From positions 372,001 through 436,000 of the forward strand of contig JAMXDE010000027.1 of the NCBI GenBank assembly GCA_026770025.1: a stretch of DNA of 64,000 bases. The letters run 5' to 3'. Origin of the DNA: Craspedostauros australis (Eukaryota; Bacillariophyta; Bacillariophyceae; Mastogloiales; Achnanthaceae). The notes under the pieces are model-generated. The model did not search any database, had not been told where the DNA came from, and saw only the letters and a program-made list of their open reading frames with translations. Positions 43,660-52,909 of the stretch are shown here, piece by piece. The translations under genes and the position numbers were made by a program. Numbering within the stretch: position 1 is the first letter of the stretch; every line of letters starts with the position of its first letter.

Positions 43660-44311
43660 CGTGGTGGTTGTATGTATGTACGTATGTATGTACGTATGCG
43701 TGGGTAGGTGCGAAGGTGACTCGAGGAAGGGAGAGATGGAATGGGTAGTCGTACGACCTATTCTGCCAATACTACTGCGAGCTAAGAGTGGACCAAGGTG
43801 GTCGGTTGTTCGCTGTTTGGTCTTCTTGAGGCCCTTGTCGGTGTGCGTTTTGTTCGTGCTTCGTCTTTGGCGGCAGAACGTCATGGTCGGTGCTTGTTGC
43901 TTCATTTCTTCTCGTTGTCTCGCTCGTGACTCGGCATTGGGTCATTTAGTCACGTTCAACATTCTCAACCAATTTTGGATGAATTTCGGTTCATTCTACA
44001 GAAAAATCATTGCGATGAAGATTCTGTGACAAACCAATCCAAACAGACAAGAACAGGAATTCTCTCAATAGTCAAGTGCGCCAACATACTGTGTAGCACA
44101 AGTACTAGTCGTACTATTCCGACAGTGGACCTCCGACTTCCTTTGGTTTGGACGGCGATACTGCAACCGCGCATCCCTGCAGCCGCATATTATACTCGTA
44201 CTCCATGAATGTTGCTTTCTGTTATATCTTCGTATGGCGTCCTGTGACAGAGTTGCAATAGAACGGATGGTAATGCAACCAACTGTTCGTCGGCTCGAGG
44301 GGCACCCGACC
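43660..44311. other. Upstream region of YIPF6 and 3' flank of ATCase gene
   Basis: No coding feature beyond 5' leader frames. A microsatellite lies next to the YIPF6 start. The rest shows nothing recognisable. Confidence 0.5.
43670..43698. repeat. TATG/TACG tetranucleotide repeat
   Basis: About seven 4-nt units, alternating TATG and TACG, 11 nt upstream of the YIPF6 start codon, within the probable 5' leader. Confidence 0.85.
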
Positions 44312-45492
44312 CTACGGTGACCGCTTCCCCAGCAAGAGGGCTAACAACGCCATGCGCACGTACATCCCATTCTCCATCTGTCGAAAGTAGGCCGCCCTTG
44401 GATCCTTGTCGACATCGGTTGCGATTTCATCCACCCGGGGCAATGGGTGCATGACGATCATATCTTTCGGTGCCTTGCTGTCCATGAATTCCTTGTCGAC
44501 GACGTACGATCCCTGCACAAGTGTGGCGGAATAGTGCGTACATGTCATTGTAGAGTATTGTGAAAAGAATAATGGGACGCTCCTTTGTGTGAGAAGTCAC
44601 ACTCGCTCATCGATCGCCTGCTGTCTTGTTCCAACCGTTGGACAATCCATGCAGCGCACAGTACCATCACCATCCACAGCAGAATCTGGCGACCACAGAC
44701 AAATGCACTCACCTTGACGGCCTCATAGGCCTCTTCCGTCTCGAACCGCTCCTTCTGCACGCGCGTGACGTACAGCACCTGCGCCGACTGGCAGGCCTCT
44801 GACAGATCCGCATGCGTCTCGCATTTGACGCCGCGTTCTGCGCAAAAGTCCAAGATCCCCTGCGGCACGCCCAACGGCTCCGGAGCGCAGAATCGCAGCG
44901 TCAGGTCCGCATTGGGCTGCAGCTGCGACAGCAGCTTGGCCAGGCTGTGCACGGTGCGCCCATGCTTCAGATCACCCAAAAAGACGACGATCTTGGGCGG
45001 CACGCCCTTGAGTTCGTCCCAAATCGTGAAGCAGTCCAACAGCGCCTGCGTGGGATGCTCCCCGATCCCGTCGCCGGCATTGAGCAGCGGCCGCGATGTG
45101 ACGTCGGCCACCTTGGGCACGCTGCCCGTCGCGGGATGCCGCAGCACGACGATGTCGACGTAGCATTCGAGGCAACGGATGGTGTCCTCCAGAGATTCCT
45201 TCTTCTTGGCGGCGCTGCTGTTGCCTTGGCCATCAACGTGCAGGAATTTGCCACCGAGGCGCATCATGGCGGCCTGGAAGGAGCACGACGTGCGCGTCGA
45301 GGCCTCGTAAAAGACCGTGGCCAGCAATCTGTGCTGCAGACGGTTGTCGCCGCCGTCAATGCGCACGATGTTCCTCATCTCCTGCGACACTTGGACGAGG
45401 AGGTCGAAGCCATCCTTCGTGATCTGCGTGACGGAGACCAACGAGTTGGACTTCCAGGTGTCGGGGTCATTGTTGAATGATGGCAGCGGCAT
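44312..45492 (-). CDS. PYRB: Aspartate carbamoyltransferase catalytic chain, two exons
   Basis: Exons 45492-44713 and 44512-44312 (326 aa), with a 200-nt intron (donor AAG|GTGAGT, acceptor GTGCAG|GGA, phase 0). The enzyme condenses carbamoyl phosphate and aspartate, the committed step of pyrimidine synthesis. Hallmarks are [13 protein letters not shown] (carbamoyl-phosphate binding), [33 protein letters not shown] and HPLPRVDEI. The length fits a single ATCase chain; no CAD fusion is seen on either side. I chose the ATG at 45492; the longer frame begins with TTG. No N-terminal targeting sequence is evident, which suggests a cytosolic enzyme. It is divergently arranged with PNO1. Confidence 0.93.
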
Positions 45493-46000
45493 TGTGATGT
45501 ACAAAAGACCTTTACTAGTGCATATCTTGGTTGATTGGATCAAGTGTTGGACCTGCGATTGATTCTGATGCTGATGAGGGTTGATGAGCAGTGATGGGTT
45601 GTGATGGGTTTCGAGAACATCAATGAAGGTGGATTGGTCTGCGAAAGGATGGGAACATCACTTCTTTTCTTTTTTGTGCGTCCGCCCTTTTCGCCATCTT
45701 GTTGGCATCAGTTTGCGGTGTCATTTTTAGGTTGGTTTCGTGATGTAAGACCGATCGACGGACAGACGACGCATCACCAACCAACGAAACATCCAACGAA
45801 ACATCCAACAACAACCCACACAGACGAAGCGCAGCGACGCAACAAAGAGGAAGAAAGGTCGGCGGCAACACTCTCCTTTCCCACAATCCATTACATTTCT
45901 AACCCGCAGAGAGGTACGGGAACGGCAACAATAGCGACTAGCACAAGATCGCGAGAGTATACTATTGTATAATATTATACAATAGTACAAGATCGCAACG
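45493..46000. promoter_or_regulatory. Divergent promoter region between ATCase and PNO1
   Basis: These 508 nt hold the start-side flanks of two housekeeping genes facing away from each other. Visible features are direct CAACGAAACATC repeats near 45780-45805 and a palindrome next to the PNO1 start. Shared control is inferred from arrangement only; no core element was assigned. Confidence 0.5.
45960..45987. repeat. Perfect 28-bp AT-rich palindrome flanked by 10-bp direct repeats
   Basis: A 14-bp arm (TACTATTGTATAAT) is followed directly by its complement. The direct repeat ACAAGATCGC occurs at 45943-45952 and 45987-45996 on either side. The layout resembles a tiny inverted-repeat insertion with a target duplication, or a slippage product. 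It ends 13 nt before the PNO1 ATG, so it lies in the 5' leader or core promoter. Confidence 0.8.
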
Positions 46001-47294
46001 ATGACGATGATGCATGAACAGCAGCAGCAGGATGCCGCTGGCAACGTCTCCATGGATTACGACAACGCGATGGGCATGTCCACAGCTGCCACGACGATCG
46101 ATCCCACCGTGGTGCAATCCAGAATACGGCAATCCGCATCGATGCAGCAGGAGCATGGTGCCACCATCATGATGGATGCGGACGCGCAGCAGCCTGTCTT
46201 CCCCAAGCTGTCGGCGGCGGAGGCATCGGGCAACAAGGTCGAGTACCGACGGATTCGTTGTCCCACACACCGATACACTCCGTTGCGCGATCATTGGGAG
46301 CAGATCCTCACACCGTTGGTGGAGTACTTGAAGTTACAGGTGCGTACGAGTGCAACATGAGTACAACATGAGTGGAGAATGACACTGCAGTTCGGTGCAG
46401 TACTCTCATGCAAACCAATTGCACCATTCTTGAAGTGTGGCAATGCAGGAGCAAGCACAAGTGCAAGCAGTCACATGCACCATTCGCCACGATGGCAGCA
46501 CCAACACCAACAAAGCAACAGCAATAAGAAACAGCGCAAATGACGAAAGTGATTGCCAACAGATATCAAACTGTCCGTGCGTGTTGTTCTTGGAATTTCA
46601 AACCCTCCGAGAAGCCTCGTCGGATGCTGATTGACACGGTACGGCCGATTGGTCGTTGTCCGATGCACTGTTTCCTATGCTCTACCACCTGCAGTTGTGT
46701 TCTCTGGATTTCTCGAGCGTGGATGATGTTCGCCATACGAAGTACGCACAAATTGCTCGCACGACCTCTTTTCATCACGAATAACCTCTGACATCTTCCT
46801 TTGCCCAACATGACATCATGCAACGCACACGCACAAATATTCCATGCGCACAGGTCCGGTTCAACACGAAATCACGAAGCGTCGAAATGAAGACATCACC
46901 GCACACCATCGACGTCGGCGCCTTGCAAAAGGGCGCCGATTTTGTCAGCGCCTTCATGATGGGATTCGAAGTCCAGGACGCCGTGGCCCTGCTGCGGTTG
47001 GATGACCTCTACGTCGAGAGCTTCAAGGTCACGGACGTCAAGATCCTCAAGGGCGATCATCTCTCGCGTGCCGTGGGTCGTATCGCTGGTCAGGATGGTA
47101 AGACGCGCTTTGCCATTGAGAATGCCACGCGCACGCGCATCGTCATTGCGGACACTCGCGTCTACATGCTCGGCAGCTACGCCAACCTGCGCGTCGCTCG
47201 TAATGCCATCTGCGATCTCATCCTCGGTGCACCGCCTGGCAAGGTCTACAACAGCATGCGCAACGTCGCCAAGCGTATGGCAGAACGGTATTAA
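46001..47294 (+). CDS. PNO1: PNO1/Dim2 pre-rRNA processing factor, two exons
   Basis: Exons 46001-46339 and 46854-47294 (259 aa), with a 514-nt intron (donor CAG|GTGCGT, acceptor CACAG|GTC, phase 0). After a Gln/Met-rich N-terminal third comes the conserved part: YRRIRCPTHRYTPLRDHWEQ, then VRFNTKSRSVEMKT, DDLYVESFKVTDVKILKGDH and the KH-like RNA-binding segment GRIAGQDGKTRFAIENATRT, ending GKVYNSMRNVAKRMAERY. PNO1 binds the 3' end of 18S pre-rRNA and is needed for Nob1 cleavage during 40S assembly. It acts in nucleolus and cytoplasm. Length and motif order are normal for the family. Confidence 0.93.
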
Positions 47295-47775
47295 ATCGAT
47301 GTCGAGTATTTCGGAGCAGTATTTGACTCTTATTTCAATGATGAACGAACGATTACGATACCGTTCTGCGTTTCGCGAGTGGTCCGGACTACCCGCCTAA
47401 CAATGAGCATACTGATCGAATTGGTGTCCGCACCAGTTCGCCCGAGTGCTCACAGTCCATGCTGATATTGTCAGCGGTTGACGATGCATCCAAGCACCGG
47501 CTTCTCGTTCCGCAAATCCTCCTGCACACTCGTACAACCACGACGACTCCTGCCTTCATTGACATCCGATGTTGGGGACGAGGCCTGCGAGAAAACTGGT
47601 TTCCGAACTGCGATCGCTACGAGTTTTGTCGTAGAACACTGCTCAGCTCATACTGTGATACAATACATGTTCTCCCCAATCATCACTCTCGATCAAAAGC
47701 TACCATAAATGCTCGGACGCAATGACGTGAGGTGAATGCAGGGTATACTCCCGAGGTTGTTTTAGTTAGTCGTAT
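47295..47775. other. Convergent 3' flanks, no gene seen
   Basis: Between the ends of PNO1 (plus) and the Cys-rich paralogue (minus). Only short frames; nothing recognised. Confidence 0.5.
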
Positions 47776-50355
47776 TCAAGGTAAAATTTCGAGTTGCGCG
47801 CACACTGTTGCGTTGCGATCTTGATCAAACCTACAATTACCGAGCAAGATAATATTGGCGGGCTGATCAAGGCAAGGAAAAGACAAAGCCGAGCATCCCC
47901 TTTCATTGACTGTCATCACGCCGGTGGAAGGATCAACGGAACATCCATTTGCACAGCAGCCGCCATCGCATGCTGCTGTGATGGCAGGCCCGCTGCCAGT
48001 GTAGATGCTCTCTTGCCTCACAATTGCCAATACGATCTGCACCCCAAAAGGTTCACTCATTAGGCTGTCAAAGCGTTGCTGTGCTACCTGCAAGGAAACG
48101 ATCCCAGGAATTGGATCAGCATTGCACCCCACGATGCTCTTGAACATCTTTGCTTGGTCATCTGGAAGAGCATTGATTTCTCCAACGAGAAAAGCACAGA
48201 CGCCAACCGCATCTGGACAAAAGACTTCCTCAGGAAGCACGTTGAACGTGGATGTTCCATTTCCCGGAACTTCAAGACATCCAACTTGCACAGAAGCCGG
48301 AGGAGCGGTTGGCGCAACTGATACTGTGGGTTGTTGCGACGGAGAGTCGGAGGGCTGTTGCGTCGGGCTCTGCGACGGCGCTTTGGAAGGAGAGTCGGAG
48401 GGTGCGTGCGACGGCGCTTGAGACGGAAAATCCGAAGGCGAATCAGACGGCGTTTGGGACGGAAAATCCGAAGGCGAATCAGACGGTGTTTGGGACGGAA
48501 AATCCGAAGGCGAAGTCGAAGGCCTCCGCGACGGAGGATTCGATGGAATTTGAGATGGAATCTGCGACGGTGAATCAGACGGAGAATGGGAGGGGCTCTC
48601 AGATGGCGAATCCGAGGGACCTTTCGAGGGTTCCCCAGACGGTGCTTCTGAGGGAGCACGCGAGAGCGAAGGCATTGAGCTCGGAGTACCTGACGGCATC
48701 TCGGTTGGAACATTGGTCGGAGCTGCCGTTGAAAGACTAGTAGGAAGAGGCGTAGGAGAATACGTCGGGCAATCAGTGGGTAAGGTATCCTTTCCAACAC
48801 AAAACTCATCCACCTTCTCTCCAGTTGGCTCGTTGCTCCCGCTCCTCTTTGGACAAGCTCCATCTGCATCGTTGATGACGTACACATCGTCACGACTGCA
48901 CTCAAGCTTAGTCATACATCTACTGCAACTCTCAACATCACTGCACTCGCCATCAGCCACCCTGATATCCGTCCTCATCAAGTCATTGGACCCCATCTTC
49001 TCGCATGAGCTATCGCGAGTACAGCTGTCATCACCGATGGTCAGGCTTCCCTCGTTCTTGCCACCAGGGTTGCGATTCACGGTAGAATGGGCCTCCTTGC
49101 ACGCACGCCGACCAATACAAGCATTCGACCCAATGGCGATGTGGCTGTGGATGCGAACAGGCAACGTTTGTATGGAGCGCCGCCCGACCGAATTGCATGC
49201 CTCTGATCCCAAGCATGACCCGTTCTGAATGGACACATCGCCGTAGGACCGGTACCCAACTCCCTCACACGATCGCGCTGTGGTACAAGCGACTTCTCCC
49301 ACGAAGGTGATCCCTGTGTTGATGGGACGGGGGTCGTTCTGATTCATGTACTCGCATGCACTTGTGCCAGTACAGGAAGAATCAAGGATGAGAGGATTCA
49401 GTCCCATGTCCTTGCATGCGTTATCGCCGGTGCAAGCAGTGATAGCGACGGTCATGAAAGGTGTGACAGCACCAGAAGGAGTGGAAGTGCCAGTAGAGGC
49501 GCATCCTGATGCTCCTTGGCAGCATGGATTGGTGGCTGGTGGCGATTGTGTCATGCCGACCGCCATGCATGTCGCCTTCATTGCTTCCGATCTTTCTGTG
49601 ATGAGGGTCATCCCAACATCAGCCACCAAGGTGAGCTGATCAACGAGCTCGGCGTTCATCGCGTATCGATTGAATAGCTTGCGTGCCGCTCCTTCTCCGA
49701 GGTCTCCTGCGCAACCGAAATAGTTTTGCAGTGATGTGGATCTCCTCACTGCGGTCACGGCTTCGCGGCACGATGCCTTGGAAGGATTGCAGGTGATCAG
49801 CTTGATACGAGCTTCATCTGATGTGAGGATGGTAGACCCAGATGGTAGGCATCTGACGAAAATGTTGGGATCGAAATCTACTGGACCTGCTGATGGGGCG
49901 GGATTCGGTTGATTGGTTGGCTGGCTAGTTGGCCTGCTAGTTGACTGATTCGTTGGTCCATGCGTGGGAGATGTAGTTGGCGAAGCAGTCGGCGACTCAG
50001 TTGGCGAAGCAGTTGGCGAAGCAGTTGGCGAAGCAGTTGGCGGAGAAGTCTGCCCACGCGTCGGAGTGGCAGTTGAGAGCGGAGGGGCTGATGGTACGAA
50101 TGTGGGAGAAACAGTAACTTGCGCCTTGCCATTCTTACTTATCTTGCCATTCTTGGTCATTTTCGTCGTTTTCATCCCGCTTCCTCCGTTGTTGCCACCA
50201 GTATCACCAGTGACCTTGAGCCTGCGAGTGACCTCCAGCGTGAGGTGCATTTCATCGATTGCATCCGCGGCCTTGTCTCCGCGGAGATGCGCTTTGGTCG
50301 TTACCAAGTTCGCAACGACGAGAGCAATGACAGTGATCGCCTTGAAGTTGGTCAT
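47776..50355 (-). CDS. Secreted Cys-rich repeat protein, shorter paralogue (859 aa)
   Basis: I start at the ATG at 50355, which opens a signal peptide (TNFKAITVIALVVANLVTTKA); the frame is open further upstream without a convincing start. The order follows the 6306-9266 protein: basic/Pro-Thr segment, helical Cys domain, seven C-x5-C repeats (CLGSEACNSVG, CIGRRACKEAH), closing YVINDADGACP, then a linker of SPSD, SPSQ and APS units. The second module has its helical Cys domain (VGCLEVPGNGTSTFN) but stops soon after CCANGCSVDPSTGVMTVNE, so most C-x5-C repeats of module 2 are absent. It is either a genuine short form or truncated by an early stop. A surface role is inferred. Confidence 0.72.
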   Translation of the reverse strand: MTNFKAITVIALVVANLVTTKAHLRGDKAADAIDEMHLTLEVTRRLKVTGDTGGNNGGSGMKTTKMTKNGKISKNGKAQVTVSPTFVPSAPPLSTATPTRGQTSPPTASPTASPTASPTESPTASPTTSPTHGPTNQSTSRPTSQPTNQPNPAPSAGPVDFDPNIFVRCLPSGSTILTSDEARIKLITCNPSKASCREAVTAVRRSTSLQNYFGCAGDLGEGAARKLFNRYAMNAELVDQLTLVADVGMTLITERSEAMKATCMAVGMTQSPPATNPCCQGASGCASTGTSTPSGAVTPFMTVAITACTGDNACKDMGLNPLILDSSCTGTSACEYMNQNDPRPINTGITFVGEVACTTARSCEGVGYRSYGDVSIQNGSCLGSEACNSVGRRSIQTLPVRIHSHIAIGSNACIGRRACKEAHSTVNRNPGGKNEGSLTIGDDSCTRDSSCEKMGSNDLMRTDIRVADGECSDVESCSRCMTKLECSRDDVYVINDADGACPKRSGSNEPTGEKVDEFCVGKDTLPTDCPTYSPTPLPTSLSTAAPTNVPTEMPSGTPSSMPSLSRAPSEAPSGEPSKGPSDSPSESPSHSPSDSPSQIPSQIPSNPPSRRPSTSPSDFPSQTPSDSPSDFPSQTPSDSPSDFPSQAPSHAPSDSPSKAPSQSPTQQPSDSPSQQPTVSVAPTAPPASVQVGCLEVPGNGTSTFNVLPEEVFCPDAVGVCAFLVGEINALPDDQAKMFKSIVGCNADPIPGIVSLQVAQQRFDSLMSEPFGVQIVLAIVRQESIYTGSGPAITAACDGGCCANGCSVDPSTGVMTVNERGCSALSFPCLDQPANIILLGNCRFDQDRNATVCAQLEILP

Positions 50356-51884
50356 GGTTGGATTTGAGAGCTTCCAGTTGCGTTTCGGAGTGGAGTGCGG
50401 AGTGCGGAGTGTGGAATGTACTGGTGCCGTCGCGATGCGTGTTTTGGCCTTGTTGCGTCGTGATATGCGGGTGCGAGGCTGCGAGAGTGCTAGAGCGCGA
50501 AGCCTTGTTCCCGTCAAGTTGGGCGTGCGCGACTGTGCCAAATGTAGCTTCCGAGCTGAAACGGAAGACGACTGTTGCAAGTTGTGGTTTAGAGATAGAT
50601 ATGAGTGTGATAGATTGGTGTTGTTGTGAATGATGCCTCTCGTGTGGATGAGGCTGGTTGCTGACTTCTGGGCGATTTTTCGTTCTTGTGTCAAATAAAA
50701 TTGTAACCTTGTTGATTTGTGAGAGGAATTAGCATCATGTGGGTGCCTCGAGAGTGTGGCTTTCGAGCAGTGTCGTTCGATAGGAGTGTGAATGGGTATG
50801 GGCGCGCTGCATCCGGTGCAGTGTTTGCTTTCATGGTGCTATTGCATGCTCGGTTGCGCTGGGTGATCAGGAAAGGTTTGGTGTAGCTGGCCTCTCGTGT
50901 TTTGCGAAAGCGAGCTTCCTCATTCGTGCCGGACTTAAACAAGCGCGAATTTGCTCTCATCGCTTCCGGCCACAAGCGAATCCACACAGAGAGGCATCGA
51001 AGTGTGAATGGGGTCGCGGTTGATTCAAGTACAGACAACACACCGTAGCTCTCGGAGTTGCGTCAGGCTCCCCGTTTTCTGAGGGCAATGCACAGCTTGG
51101 GCATACTCAGGTATCACACAAATGCCAGAGTTCAATGGCCTTGACATTAATAGATTGAAGGTTGTCTCGTCATGGACGACATGCACCTTCGCTGGATCTT
51201 GCGTGAACCTTCGAGGTCCGAAAACAACATGTCAGCAATCACAAACCATCTCCGCTTGTGCTATCGTTTGGGATGGCACTGCGATTGTCCTTGCTGGCTT
51301 TCGGTCACACACAACCTTGTGCGAATCTCAACTGATTTGCTTACTATCGCTCTATGGTTCGCGTAGCGTTGCCACAGCGAGATTGCGCGGCGAATTGGTT
51401 CATGTTGCATTCAGCGACTACTCCGCTCTTTCTTTCAAATTATTACACGCAGTTGAAGTTCATCTAAAGAACAGACTACTTTCCACTTAGTGCATCCTGT
51501 GTCGCACCATGAAATTGTTTTGGCGCGTAAATTTTGGCGCGAAACCTTCCACCTAGAAATACGGAAAACCCCCATTCTCCCTCGTTTTCCCATTCTCACT
51601 CACGAATCACTGCTGATTCAATACCCACTTGGATCATCAAGATCAATGCACTCCGGGAACTATGTGCTCCTCTGAAATATCGTGTTGCACCTAACTCTGA
51701 TTCCATTGTCAGCCATGTCAACTGCCAACTTAACTCGACGGCAACAAGGAGATCTTCCCTGCTTCAACATGAGCAGGGAATCTCACACCAATTCCCGTCG
51801 CCTGACAACCTGTGTTCTCGAAACACAACCTCAACCAAGATGTCAAGCCTTTGTACTCGAGCATAGAATGACTACCACAGATAG

Positions 51885-51902
51885 CAGAGAGAGAGAGAGA
51901 GA
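51885..51902. repeat. (AG)n microsatellite
   Basis: Nine AG units, with further AG-rich sequence after it. Confidence 0.85.
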
Positions 51903-52097
51903 ATGAGAGAGGAAGAGATCGTCCGTTCTCAACACTGAACCTCTTATGGTCAGTGCAGAGCCACACTATCCAACTGAGCATCGTTTCTTCATCCTACACC
52001 TCAAACTGATCAACTCACAATGCAGACTATTCAAAATAACTAATAGCACAACTCAAGATCAGCACAACCAACCTAATCTATTCATTGTCACCTACAA

Positions 52098-52286
52098 CTA
52101 ATACCCAGACGGTTCATCCTTGTCAACTGCATCATCGGACTCATTGAGTCTGGCAGCCAGCAAGGTCTCCCCTTTCGGATCGTGTCCCAACAAGCACACG
52201 AAAATCCAACTCACGCATGAAACCCTAAATAGAGGTGGCAAAGCCATAAAGATGAATATTTTGCTTATCAAACCGTACGCATGCAT
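52098..52286 (-). CDS. Possible small membrane protein or last exon
   Basis: From the ATG at 52286 the frame gives 62 aa: a hydrophobic segment (FIFMALPPLF..CVSWIFVCLLG) and then an acidic hydrophilic tail ending KDEPSGY. The frame is open upstream to 52436 without another ATG, with protein-like sequence (LTWCYDANTGVVHEQ), so this could be the last exon of a spliced gene. No homologue recognised. It lies 624 nt downstream of the phosphodiesterase gene on the same strand. Confidence 0.25.
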   Translation of the reverse strand: MHAYGLISKIFIFMALPPLFRVSCVSWIFVCLLGHDPKGETLLAARLNESDDAVDKDEPSGY

Positions 52287-52909
52287 TGTTCCCTCCAGTG
52301 TAGGTTGCTCATGTACGACTCCCGTGTTCGCATCATAACACCACGTCAATCGCTTCACATGTGTCTCTCCTTGCCACCACCAAGATCGGCAGCACCAACA
52401 CGTGCTCTGACGCCAGATCGTGCAAACGGAACCCACGGAATTTGAACCCTAATATACAATCTGTCAGTATCTGTGTGTGATAGTGGACATGCTATGATGT
52501 TTTACTGTGTGTAGAACGAGGATCGGAGGGATTATGAGGACAGGAGACGGGTGACTCTGTGTCTCCTCCTGTTTGAGGGGTTTGCGGACCATCTGTCTGT
52601 CGTCAGGCCAATGGGTATGTCAACACAATACCCTGGTGGTGTTCTAAAAATGTCACGTTTACTATGTCAAATCTGCAGGATGATACTTGCGAACCCTGAA
52701 TGGGGTCATATGCGAGTTGTGGTCTCCATGGGAGGCCCTCTCGCTCACGCAGATTGTATACTCTCTGGAGCAGAGCCATTCGTCACAACCACATGTCCCA
52801 TTATTCCCTTTTGGCAACCTCTGGATGCGCGCACCTGCATCACCATCGTACCCTCGCGGTGTCATCAGCTCTGCATCCATTCTGCATCTGTCATGCTTCA
52901 CTCACTCAC

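Larger units (their letters stand above)
50356..52909. other. Gene-poor stretch
   Basis: Contains the 5' side of the Cys-rich paralogue, an AG repeat and one small membrane-protein-like frame (listed). A plus-strand frame at 51122-51490 begins with ATG but has no recognisable content. Sequence near 52905-52917 is a TGAG repeat at the 3' end of the receptor cyclase-phosphodiesterase. Confidence 0.4.

Noticed and set aside
52425..52455. Sequence resembling a tRNA B box on the minus strand (GGTTCAAATTCC)
   Set aside because: The flanking bases cannot form the five-pair T stem, and no A box lies at the right distance.
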